Assembly (NCBI GenBank): GCA_903932385.1
Contig: CAIZGA010000131.1
Location: 1 to 5,412 of the forward strand
Length of the DNA: 5,412 nucleotides
Reading direction: 5' to 3'
Source of the DNA: an uncultured Acidobacteriota bacterium
GTDB lineage: Bacteria; Acidobacteriota; Terriglobia; Terriglobales; Acidobacteriaceae
The notes under the pieces are model-generated. The model worked only from the letters and a program-made list of their open reading frames with translations. It was not told the origin of the DNA and did not search any database. Position numbers and translations under genes: made by a program. The number at the start of each line of letters is the position of its first letter. Position 1 is the first letter of the stretch. Below, piece by piece: positions 1 through 5,412 of the stretch.

Positions 1-789
1 TAATTTCACACTACCGGCGGTTGAGAATTTCACTTCAACTTCGGCGCCTGCGCGGCATATCGTCTTGCCGGTCCAACTACCGGTGGTAATCCAATCGCCG
101 GCCTTCAGCCCACCATAAGCTACCGTGCCTTCATTCGCCAGCCACTGCACCAGCCGAACTAAATCTGTACCTGCGGAATTGGAGGCGACACGCTCCACCT
201 CGACAACTCCATCCACAATCACCTGCACTCCTTCCTTCGTAAAATCAATCTGCTGCCAATTGGTAACCGCAGGCCCAGGCACAAAGCCGCCATTGTTCTG
301 TAGATCTGCAATCGTCGTAAAGCGAGACACTTTTTCTGGATTTACGAAAGCAGACTCCAGCAACTCAATCGCCGGATGACAGCTGGCTATGGCGGCAATC
401 ACTTCCTCCCGTGAGTATTTTTCTGAACGCGGCGGCAACGCTGCTCCCATCACAAACGCAATCTCCGCTTCAACGCCGCGGTAGCGATGCCCCTCAATCA
501 CTGCGGTACTTCCCGGAAGCGTCGCGTCGGTGTTGAACCAGCGAAGCGGCATCGGCGCAAACAACGGCGTCGCATCCGGACTGGGCGCGCCAACTTTCCA
601 GCCGCCAATGGTATTGAACAACTGCGCCATTTGCCCGTGTACGTAATAGGCTTCCACCAGCGACTGCACCTGTAGCGGCTCGCCCAGGTCATCCATCGCT
701 ATGCCGGTCTTACGCGCCGTCGCCAGCTCTTTTGCTGTTTCATTTAACTCGCTGGCGCGTGCTTCGCTGATTTTTTCTACTGCATTCAT
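1..789 (-). CDS. 2-keto-4-pentenoate hydratase / 2-oxohepta-3-ene-1,7-dioate hydratase-like protein (FAH superfamily), C-terminal end cut by window edge
   Basis: An open frame of 263 codons runs from ATG at 789 to base 1 without a stop, so the gene is 3'-partial, probably by only a few residues because family members are about 260-270 aa. Visible family features are GWKVG (residues 63-67), V-E-A-E-I-A-F-V (106-113, with E107 and E109 as likely divalent-metal ligands), HPAIELLES (138-146, E142 a third likely ligand), the A-D-L-Q-N-N-G-G-F segment (161-169) and LKAGDWITTGSWTG (228-241). No signal peptide or membrane segment is seen, so it is presumably cytosolic. MhpD-type relatives add water to 2-oxopent-4-enoate; others in the family are 2-oxo-3-hexenedioate decarboxylases or act on other 2-oxo acids, so the substrate is open. 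The gene begins 19 bases after the glcF stop, with GGGGA at 794-798 as a modest ribosome binding site, which makes it the probable fourth cistron of the glc operon. Family assignment is firm; the exact reaction is not. Confidence 0.85.
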   Translation of the reverse strand, partial: MNAVEKISEARASELNETAKELATARKTGIAMDDLGEPLQVQSLVEAYYVHGQMAQLFNTIGGWKVGAPSPDATPLFAPMPLRWFNTDATLPGSTAVIEGHRYRGVEAEIAFVMGAALPPRSEKYSREEVIAAIASCHPAIELLESAFVNPEKVSRFTTIADLQNNGGFVPGPAVTNWQQIDFTKEGVQVIVDGVVEVERVASNSAGTDLVRLVQWLANEGTVAYGGLKAGDWITTGSWTGKTICRAGAEVEVKFSTAGSVKL

Positions 790-808
790 CGTGTCCCCAT
801 TCTGCAAT

Positions 809-2233
809 TCACTGTCTTGAATCTAATAGTTCCTTCACACTTACGCCGCGAATCGCCGCATCGATAATTTCTACCGTGTGAAAACTCGGCATATGGATGC
901 CGCGGTCGCGCAGACTGCTGGCAAGCTGCAACAGGCAGCCGGGGTTTGCAGAAACAACCGCTTCGGCGCCCGTCGAAAGCAGGTTCTCCACCTTGCGCTC
1001 GCCAAGCTCCTTCGCGGTCGCAGGATTCAAGAGGTTGTACACGCCGGCCGAACCGCAACACATTGAGGCATCCGGAATCTCTCGCAGACCGAGCTGCGGT
1101 ATGCCGCCCAACAACTGCCGCGGCTCCTTGCGAATCTTCTGCGCGTGTTGCAGATGGCAGGCATCGTGATACGCAATCTGAATCGGTAGCGGGTGACGTT
1201 TGGCGCGAGGCTTCAACTCCGTCAACATCTCACTCAGGTCGCGGCATTTCTCACTGAAGGCGCGCGCGCGTTCCGCCCACTCCGGATCATCGCGCAGCAG
1301 GTGGCCGTATTCCTTCAGCGTGGACCCGCAGCCGGCAGCATTAATCACGATGCGGTCCACCGGGTCGGCTTCAAACTTTTCAATCAGCTTGCGTGCGAAA
1401 ACGAGTCCTTCCTTTTCTTCGCCGGTGTGCGTCATCAACGCGCCGCAGCATCCCTGCTCCTGCGGGATGACAACATCACAACCCTCTGCAGAAAGCACGC
1501 GTGCAGTGGCCGCATTTACGTTGGGGAAAAAGACCGACTGCACGCAGCAGGTAATCATTGCAACGCGCATCTGCGACTTGCCCTGTGCGGGCAAAAACGC
1601 CGGCAGTGGTTCCGACTTCGCCGGCGCTGCTGGCATCAACGCTTCCATGCTGCTGAGTCGCGCAGGAATTAATTTCAGTATCCCACTGCGGCGCACCAGC
1701 GATTGCAATCCGCTCTTCTGATACAGACCCAATGGCATCGCCATCCACTTCAGGCGTTTGGGATGCGGAAAGGTTGCGAAGAGCATCCTCCGATACAAAC
1801 GGTCCAGCAGCGAGCGCGGAACTTTAATCTCCATCTGTGCGCGTGTTGCTTCCAGCAGCAGGTCATACTTCACGCCGGAAGGACACGCCGTCATGCACGC
1901 CATGCAGCCGAGGCAGTTGTCGATATGCACCTGGAAGCTGCCGGAAAGCGAGATGGCGCCTTCGCTGGCCTGTCGCATCATGTAGATTCGGCCGCGCGGC
2001 GAATCCATTTCATCCTGCCAGAGTGAATACGTTGGGCACGCTGAGAGACAGAAGCCGCAATGAACGCATTCACGCAGCAAATCTTTTTCCGGCGCATGAT
2101 ACGCATCAAAGGCCGACGGCCCAACCATGCGCGTACTGCCGTGCATGGATTCGCCGCCCCCATGCGAGTCGAGCGCGGGGTGCGAATCGTGGGAAGCATG
2201 CTGTGCTGCAATTTTTACCAAAGTTTCCGCCAA
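809..2233 (-). CDS. glcF: Glycolate oxidase iron-sulfur subunit GlcF
   Basis: This 474-aa protein is the electron-transfer subunit of the GlcDEF complex. It passes electrons from the flavin subunits through [4Fe-4S] clusters towards the respiratory chain, probably at the inner face of the membrane. Two cluster motifs are intact: C56-x2-C59-x2-C62-x3-C66-P and C107-x2-C110-x2-C113-x3-C117-P. Two CCG (heterodisulfide-reductase type) domains follow. The first has C230, NAATARVL (240-247), C262-C263-G and C302; the second has C359, LQHAQK (361-366), C392-C393-G and C433. A Pro/Ala-rich linker lies at about 200-220. E. coli GlcF is about 407 aa; the extra length here is partly an N-terminal leader of about 30 residues rich in histidine (H12, H15, H18, H24, H31), plus a short C-terminal tail. 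The start is a TTG, chosen because AGGAGG lies 9 bases upstream and no other start codon precedes it in frame near the glcE stop. ATG codons at residues 30 and 36 are alternatives that would remove most of the leader. Confidence 0.95.
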   Translation of the reverse strand: MAETLVKIAAQHASHDSHPALDSHGGGESMHGSTRMVGPSAFDAYHAPEKDLLRECVHCGFCLSACPTYSLWQDEMDSPRGRIYMMRQASEGAISLSGSFQVHIDNCLGCMACMTACPSGVKYDLLLEATRAQMEIKVPRSLLDRLYRRMLFATFPHPKRLKWMAMPLGLYQKSGLQSLVRRSGILKLIPARLSSMEALMPAAPAKSEPLPAFLPAQGKSQMRVAMITCCVQSVFFPNVNAATARVLSAEGCDVVIPQEQGCCGALMTHTGEEKEGLVFARKLIEKFEADPVDRIVINAAGCGSTLKEYGHLLRDDPEWAERARAFSEKCRDLSEMLTELKPRAKRHPLPIQIAYHDACHLQHAQKIRKEPRQLLGGIPQLGLREIPDASMCCGSAGVYNLLNPATAKELGERKVENLLSTGAEAVVSANPGCLLQLASSLRDRGIHMPSFHTVEIIDAAIRGVSVKELLDSRQ

Positions 2234-2235
2234 GC

Positions 2236-3456
2236 TTAGATTCCTCCTGCCATGCGTCCACGATTCAGTATGCTCGCCGAATCGAGTTCGTATTTCACGC
2301 GCCGCATCAGCGGCAATGATGTGCCCACTTCACCCCACGCATCGATGCTGCCCTGCATCGCCTGCGGCATTCGCAACACCACCACCGAGCCGCCGCTGTA
2401 TGCCAACTCGCTGCGCAACTCGCGCACCAACCGCGCCAGCGTTTCGGCATTGCCATACAGTGCCGCAGTCATCAATCCTCTGGCCTGCGTCACACTTTGC
2501 GATTCGCAGTTGCCGCTGCCAAGCATCGCCGTGATGGATGCAATTTGCGTTGGCAGCATCACAGCTTTGATGACCAGAGCATCCCGTTGCGCTGCACGGC
2601 TGAAAAGTTTTTCGCGCGACTTCCAGACAGTATCGCCATTGATCTCCATCTCCAACCCGCCGACGATTGCACGCAACCGCTCGCGCTGGTCTGCAAGGCA
2701 ATCGGGATGTCCGGCGAATCGCACATCCAGCCGCGCCGGTTGCCCCATGCCACTGCTGACAATCTGCATCGCGCTCACCTGCATGGTGGAGTCAAGCACC
2801 TTCAGCATCGCCGAGCCAAGCGCCGCCACATCGCCGAGTACGCTCCATTGCTCCGCGTGTTTTTCCAGAGGATGCAAACGGAAATTAACCTCGGTGATGA
2901 TACCGAGTGTGCCGTGCGCGCCGGTCATCAGTTTGTGCATGTCGTAGCCGGCAACGTTCTTCACCACTTTGCCGCCGCTGCGCGCGATGGTTCCATCGGC
3001 CAGCACAATCGTCATGCCCAGCACCAGATCGCGCAGCGATCCGTAACGCAGTCGCAGTGCACCGGAATCATTCGTCGCTGCAATGCCGCCGATGGTGGCC
3101 AGCTCCGGCCACATCGGGTCCAGCGCCACCATCTGACCATGCCGCGCCAGCGTTTGCTGCATCCCGTCCCATGTGCATCCTGCCTGCATGCAGACAGTCA
3201 GGTCCTGCCAGGTGTGTTCCAGAACTTTTTTCATGCGGCTGGTGTGCAGCACCACCTGCGCCGCCACCGGATTGCCCCAACCGAGTTTGGTTCCACCACC
3301 AGTCGGCATCACAACGGCTCCGGCATCGTTGGCCGCTCGCAGTATCGCACTCACTTCATCGGTCGTAGCCGGAGATACATGCAGCTGTTCCCCAACATGC
3401 TGCAGATATTTTTCACCGACAATTTTTTGCAGCTTGGTAATTAATTTCGCAGCCAT
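2236..3456 (-). CDS. glcE: Glycolate oxidase FAD-binding subunit GlcE
   Basis: This 406-aa protein is the second FAD-domain subunit of glycolate oxidase and works with GlcD and GlcF in oxidising a 2-hydroxy acid to the 2-oxo acid. The N-terminal half is a VAO/PCMH FAD-binding domain. It shows PTGGGTKLGWGNP (51-63), TIGGIAATNDSG (121-132) followed by RYGSLRDLVLGM (137-148), and GGKVVKNVAGYDMHKL (161-176) with GAHGTLGIITE (179-189), all typical of GlcE. The C-terminal part is less conserved and the protein is longer than E. coli GlcE (about 350 aa). The frame stays open 23 codons further upstream to 3525, but that segment lies inside glcD and encodes low-complexity Gly/Ser sequence. I therefore chose the ATG at 3456, which overlaps the glcD stop by one base (TGATG). 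A purine-rich AAGGCGG lies 10 bases upstream, so translation is probably coupled to glcD. There is no signal peptide. Confidence 0.94.
   Translation of the reverse strand: MAAKLITKLQKIVGEKYLQHVGEQLHVSPATTDEVSAILRAANDAGAVVMPTGGGTKLGWGNPVAAQVVLHTSRMKKVLEHTWQDLTVCMQAGCTWDGMQQTLARHGQMVALDPMWPELATIGGIAATNDSGALRLRYGSLRDLVLGMTIVLADGTIARSGGKVVKNVAGYDMHKLMTGAHGTLGIITEVNFRLHPLEKHAEQWSVLGDVAALGSAMLKVLDSTMQVSAMQIVSSGMGQPARLDVRFAGHPDCLADQRERLRAIVGGLEMEINGDTVWKSREKLFSRAAQRDALVIKAVMLPTQIASITAMLGSGNCESQSVTQARGLMTAALYGNAETLARLVRELRSELAYSGGSVVVLRMPQAMQGSIDAWGEVGTSLPLMRRVKYELDSASILNRGRMAGGI
2243..2248 (-). promoter_or_regulatory. glcF ribosome binding site, decides a TTG start
   Basis: AGGAGG on the minus strand lies within the last glcE codons (the C-terminal Ala-Gly-Gly-Ile) and 9 bases before the TTG at 2233. 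It is a full anti-Shine-Dalgarno match and is the reason for preferring the TTG over ATG codons 29 and 35 codons downstream. Its place inside glcE suggests coupled translation. Confidence 0.7.
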
Positions 3457-4907
3457 CAGAATATTTCCGCCTTTCCCGCCACTTCCAGCGGATGCGGTTC
3501 CCACTTGCCGGTCTTCTCCGCACACAGACGCGGGCGCGGAAAAACTTTATCGGGATTGCTGATTAATTCCGGATCAAACGCGCAACGGACACGCTGCATT
3601 GTGTCGAGATCCGGCTCAGAAAACATGTAGCCCATCACCTGCTGCTTCTCGCGACCCACGCCATGTTCGCCGGTGATGGAACCGCCGGAGTCCACACACA
3701 GCCGCAGAATGTCGTAGCTCAATTCCAGCGCCCGCGACTCTTCGCCGACATTGTTCTCGTCGTATAGCACCATCGGATGCAGATTGCCGTCACCGGCGTG
3801 GAAGACATTGGCGATGCGCAGACCGGTTTCGCGGCTCATGCGTTCCATGGCCTTCAACATCTTCGGCAGCGCGGTGCGCGGAATCACGCCGTCCTGCACG
3901 ATATAGTTGTGCGCCACGCGACCCATCGCGGCAAAGGCGGCCTTGCGCCCCTTCCACAGCAGCGCTCGTTCCTCATCCGACTGCGCCAACCGAATTTCCC
4001 AGGCGCCATTGTCTTTGCAGATTTTTTTCACGCCGGTCATCAGCGCATCCACTTCAGCGCGCGGCCCGTCGAGTTCCACCAGCAACAGCCCGTCGCACAG
4101 CGGATAATTCGCATGCACCGCCGCTTCAACGGCTTCAATGGAAACGCGGTCCATCATTTCAATGGCCGCCGGCAACATGCCAGCAGCGATGATGTCACTC
4201 ACCGCCTGCGCCGCGGCTGTCGTCGAATCAAACGCCGCTAACACAGTCTGCACGGTTTCCGGCCGCTTGGTAATGCGCAGGATAATTTTCGTCACCACGC
4301 CCAGCGTTCCTTCTGATCCGACCACCACGCCCAGCAGATCGTATCCCGGCGCATCTTCTCCCGCGCCGCCCAGATGCACCAACTCGCCGGTGGGCAACAC
4401 CACTTCCACTCCCAACACGTGCGTGGAGGTGAAGCCGTACTTCAGGCAATGCGCGCCGCCGGAATTTTCCGCAACGTTGCCGCCTAGCGTGCAAACCGGT
4501 TGCGACGACGGGTCCGGCGCAAAGAAATATCCTGCTGCAGCAACGCGCTGGGTCACATGCGTGTTGATGACGCCCGGTTCCACGGTCACTCGCTGATTGG
4601 CAGTGTCCACTTCAAGAATGCGGTTCATGCGCGAGAGGCCAATCAGCAGACAGCCTTGCACCGGCAACGCGCCGCCGCTCAACCTGGTTCCAGCGCCGCG
4701 CGAGACGAATGGAATCTTGTGCCGCGCGCACAGTTGCACCACGGCCTGAACCTCTGCGGCAGACTCCGGCAACACCACCGCGCCCGGCGACTCGCGAAAA
4801 TTCGTCAGCCCGTCACATTCATAGGTGGCCAGTTGTTCGGGCCGGGCAATCAGCCCCTTCGCGCCCACAATTCGTTCCAGTTCTTTCAGTACTTCCGGCC
4901 TCATCAT
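3456..4907 (-). CDS. glcD: Glycolate oxidase FAD-linked catalytic subunit GlcD
   Basis: This 483-aa protein is the main flavin subunit of glycolate oxidase (glycolate to glyoxylate; relatives take D-lactate or other D-2-hydroxy acids). The FAD-binding domain (PF01565 type) shows SRGAGTRLSGG (69-79), DPSS (132-135), GGNVAENSGGAH (142-153) and GSEGTLG (197-203). The C-terminal FAD-oxidase domain (PF02913 type) shows HAGDGNLHP (370-378), whose histidines usually lie at the metal/active site, GEHGVGREK (413-421) and NPDKVFP (451-457). Length matches E. coli GlcD (499 aa). The frame extends to a GTG at 4943, but that start has no good ribosome binding site. The tandem ATG-ATG at 4907/4904 has GGAAG 5 or 8 bases upstream and gives the usual M-R-P-E-V-L-K-E-L start, so 4904 is equally possible. 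It is the first gene of the operon and is followed by glcE with a one-base overlap. D-lactate dehydrogenase is the main alternative, but the glcE-glcF partners favour glycolate oxidase. Confidence 0.95.
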   Translation of the reverse strand: MMRPEVLKELERIVGAKGLIARPEQLATYECDGLTNFRESPGAVVLPESAAEVQAVVQLCARHKIPFVSRGAGTRLSGGALPVQGCLLIGLSRMNRILEVDTANQRVTVEPGVINTHVTQRVAAAGYFFAPDPSSQPVCTLGGNVAENSGGAHCLKYGFTSTHVLGVEVVLPTGELVHLGGAGEDAPGYDLLGVVVGSEGTLGVVTKIILRITKRPETVQTVLAAFDSTTAAAQAVSDIIAAGMLPAAIEMMDRVSIEAVEAAVHANYPLCDGLLLVELDGPRAEVDALMTGVKKICKDNGAWEIRLAQSDEERALLWKGRKAAFAAMGRVAHNYIVQDGVIPRTALPKMLKAMERMSRETGLRIANVFHAGDGNLHPMVLYDENNVGEESRALELSYDILRLCVDSGGSITGEHGVGREKQQVMGYMFSEPDLDTMQRVRCAFDPELISNPDKVFPRPRLCAEKTGKWEPHPLEVAGKAEIF

Positions 4908-4912
4908 GCCAG

Positions 4913-4917
4913 CTTCC
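4913..4917 (-). promoter_or_regulatory. glcD ribosome binding site
   Basis: GGAAG on the minus strand lies 5 bases before the ATG at 4907 and 8 bases before the ATG at 4904. It supports one of these tandem ATGs over the upstream GTG at 4943; spacing slightly favours 4904. Confidence 0.55.
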
Positions 4918-4964
4918 GTTCGCCTGCCGGAAATCCAAACCACACCCGACAGCGTATAGATATC

Positions 4965-4983
4965 AGTATCAATTCATAGTATC
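4965..4983. repeat. AGTATC direct repeat, 13-base period
   Basis: AGTATC occurs at 4965-4970 and 4978-4983, with the related GATATC immediately before the first copy (4959-4964). The second copy overlaps the candidate -10 hexamer of the glc promoter. The period is slightly longer than one helical turn. It may be a regulator site or chance in AT-rich DNA. Confidence 0.3.
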
Positions 4984-5005
4984 GGAGCCGGGAGGCAGTT
5001 GTCGT
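4976..5005 (-). promoter_or_regulatory. Candidate sigma-70-like promoter for the glc operon
   Basis: On the minus strand, ACGACA (5000-5005; 4 of 6 matches to the -35 consensus) and TACTAT (4976-4981; 4 of 6 matches to the -10 consensus) are separated by 18 bases. This would place transcription start near 4968 and give a leader of about 60 bases before the glcD ATG. The match is weak and based only on reading the sequence. It overlaps the dyad at 4994-5021, which would fit a repressor- or activator-controlled promoter. Confidence 0.25.
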
Positions 5006-5021
5006 ATACGCCGGAATTGCC
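4994..5021. repeat. Imperfect inverted repeat, possible operator
   Basis: The arms GGCAGTT (4994-5000) and AATTGCC (5015-5021) are inverted copies with one mismatch, separated by a 14-base centre that includes GTATAC. The position over the candidate -35 element of the glc operon would suit a dimeric transcription factor. It does not match a regulator site that I can name, and a dyad of this quality can occur by chance. Confidence 0.3.
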
Positions 5022-5052
5022 CCTGGAAAATCGAATAAATCCAATGCAGGCA

Positions 5053-5066
5053 ACAAATTACAAATT
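5053..5066 (+). repeat. Tandem ACAAATT repeat
   Basis: Two perfect adjacent copies of ACAAATT (5053-5059 and 5060-5066) lie in the most AT-rich part of the intergenic region, about 110 bases before the msrP start. Such a tract could act as an UP element or regulator site for msrP. No function can be assigned from the sequence alone. Confidence 0.4.
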
Positions 5067-5145
5067 ATTTTCCCAAAGCTGTAACTTTCTGCCAAATCTA
5101 CCATCTCACCAATAGAGGCTGTGCAATCGCCAGCGGATAGAGATA

Positions 5146-5159
5146 GCCTGTAGCCAGGC
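5146..5159 (+). other. Small hairpin directly before the msrP ribosome binding site
   Basis: GCCTG (5146-5150) and CAGGC (5155-5159) can pair into a 5-bp stem with a TAGC loop, ending one base before AAGGAG at 5160-5165. It is too short and lacks a U-run to be a terminator. It could modulate ribosome access or mRNA stability, or be incidental. Confidence 0.3.
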
Positions 5160-5165
5160 AAGGAG
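5160..5165 (+). promoter_or_regulatory. msrP ribosome binding site
   Basis: AAGGAG lies eight bases before the ATG at 5174. It is a near-ideal Shine-Dalgarno sequence and fixes the msrP start. Confidence 0.85.
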
Positions 5166-5173
5166 CCCACACC

Positions 5174-5412
5174 ATGCTGTTGCGCAAAGCCAGCGATATT
5201 GCTTCCTCAGAAATTACCCCGCAGGCAGCTTACGAAAAATTCACCCGCAGACGTCTGCTGACTGCAGCCGCTACCGCCGGAGCCGCTGCCCTGCTCAGCC
5301 CGGCATCCCGCGCCTTTGCCGACAAACTGAATACAGTCCACAGCAATTACGCAACGCCCGGTGAAGACTGGACTCCCTTCGCCAAGCTGACCACCTACAA
5401 CAATTTCTATGA
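5174..5412 (+). CDS. msrP: Protein-methionine-sulfoxide reductase catalytic subunit MsrP (YedY), 5' part only
   Basis: Only the first 79 codons are in the window; the gene continues past the right edge. MsrP is a periplasmic molybdopterin enzyme that reduces methionine sulfoxide in envelope proteins, taking electrons from the membrane haem protein MsrQ. The start has AAGGAG eight bases upstream. Residues 25-27 are a triple arginine in RRRLL, followed by an Ala/Leu-rich stretch (30-41) and an AFA-D cleavage-like site near residue 49, making a twin-arginine (Tat) export signal as expected for a cofactor-loaded protein. Mature residues 72-79 (TTYNNFY plus a partial codon that begins GA) match the conserved YNNFYEF segment of E. 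coli MsrP, near the start of the molybdopterin domain. The cofactor-ligating cysteine lies further downstream and cannot be checked. The gene is transcribed away from the glc operon. MsrQ would be expected nearby outside the window. Confidence 0.88.
   Translation, partial: MLLRKASDIASSEITPQAAYEKFTRRRLLTAAATAGAAALLSPASRAFADKLNTVHSNYATPGEDWTPFAKLTTYNNFY

Larger units (their letters stand above)
809..4907 (-). other. glcDEF operon core
   Basis: Three genes on one strand encode the complete subunit set of glycolate oxidase, with a one-base overlap between glcD and glcE and a two-base gap between glcE and glcF. No terminator-like hairpin or room for an internal promoter lies between them, so a single transcript is expected, and it probably reads on into the hydratase-like gene 19 bases further. 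No glcC-type regulator, malate synthase (glcB) or glycolate permease (glcA) gene is present within the window. Confidence 0.85.
4908..5173. promoter_or_regulatory. Divergent intergenic region between glcD and msrP
   Basis: These 266 bases separate the two divergent start codons and must hold the control signals of both units. The DNA is more AT-rich than the flanking genes, most clearly at about 5030-5100. It contains a possible minus-strand promoter, an imperfect dyad, an AGTATC direct repeat, a tandem ACAAATT repeat and a small hairpin next to the msrP ribosome binding site (listed separately). I found no convincing sigma-70 promoter for msrP; candidate hexamers in the AT-rich part match the consensus at only about half of the positions. 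Open frames crossing this region have no recognisable product. Confidence 0.7.

Noticed and set aside
125..379. Plus-strand 84-codon open frame at the left edge
   Set aside because: Antisense to the hydratase-like gene, whose metal-ligand and Gly motifs are intact; low-complexity Ser/Thr product without a family.
790..808. Terminator between glcF and the hydratase gene
   Set aside because: The 19-base gap has no stem-loop or T-run, so read-through is expected.
1260..1270. Alternating GC run (11 bases) with Z-DNA potential
   Set aside because: It lies inside glcF, encodes an ordinary Glu-Arg-Ala-Arg-Ala stretch, and such runs are common in GC-rich genes.
1193..1721. Overlapping plus-strand open frames (159 and 173 codons) opposite glcF
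   Set aside because: Shadow frames of glcF; no recognisable motifs, no good ribosome binding site, and the opposite strand encodes conserved CCG-domain residues.
2497..3444. Long plus-strand open frame (315 codons) opposite glcE, and a second (231 codons) at 2252-2947
   Set aside because: Both lie antisense to a gene with clear GlcE motifs, contain rare His/Cys/Arg-rich sequence with no domain, and are explained by stop-poor complementary frames of GC-rich coding DNA.
3456..4907. glcD as a stand-alone D-lactate dehydrogenase gene
   Set aside because: The family overlap is real, but adjacent glcE and glcF supply the complete glycolate oxidase subunit set.
4908..4943. GTG start of glcD at 4943
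   Set aside because: It adds 12 residues not expected in the family and lacks a good ribosome binding site, while the ATG pair at 4907/4904 has GGAAG at proper spacing.
1..5412. Mobile elements, CRISPR arrays, tRNA or rRNA genes
   Set aside because: No transposase-like frame, repeat array, cloverleaf-like sequence or rRNA-like segment was seen; nearly all DNA is accounted for by five conserved genes and one intergenic region.

Overview
The window holds a minus-strand gene cluster for a three-subunit FAD/iron-sulfur 2-hydroxyacid (glycolate) oxidase, followed in the same direction by a hydratase-type gene of the fumarylacetoacetate hydrolase superfamily. On the other side of a divergent intergenic region lies the 5' end of a plus-strand gene for the periplasmic methionine-sulfoxide reductase MsrP. 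The DNA is moderately GC-rich in the genes and clearly more AT-rich between the divergent starts. The gene set and Shine-Dalgarno signals are bacterial. The MsrP N-terminus, with an S-S-E-I-T-P stretch before an RRRLL twin-arginine motif, reminds me of Acidobacteriota proteins. That assignment is from memory and tentative; the window carries no rRNA or other phylogenetic marker.

Layout in order of minus-strand transcription: glcD (4907 to 3456), glcE (3456 to 2236), glcF (2233 to 809), then a 2-keto-4-pentenoate hydratase-like gene (789 running off the left edge at base 1). The glcD stop and glcE start share one base (TGATG). glcE and glcF are 2 bases apart, with the glcF Shine-Dalgarno site inside the last glcE codons. 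The hydratase gene starts 19 bases after glcF. This is the spacing of a single, translationally coupled operon. The plus-strand msrP gene starts at 5174 and runs off the right edge.

Function: GlcD and GlcE are paired FAD-domain proteins of the VAO/PCMH fold, and GlcF carries two [4Fe-4S] clusters and two CCG domains. In the known E. coli system these three subunits oxidise glycolate to glyoxylate and pass electrons to the respiratory chain. The fourth gene suggests that the 2-oxo acid product, or a related 2-oxo acid, is handled by a hydratase or decarboxylase. That link rests only on gene order. MsrP repairs oxidised methionine in exported proteins and looks functionally separate.

I see no mobile element, RNA gene, CRISPR array or clear new system. 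The points most worth checking are the hydratase partner gene, a His-rich N-terminal leader on GlcF started from a TTG codon with a strong ribosome binding site, and dyad and direct-repeat structure in the divergent promoter region.
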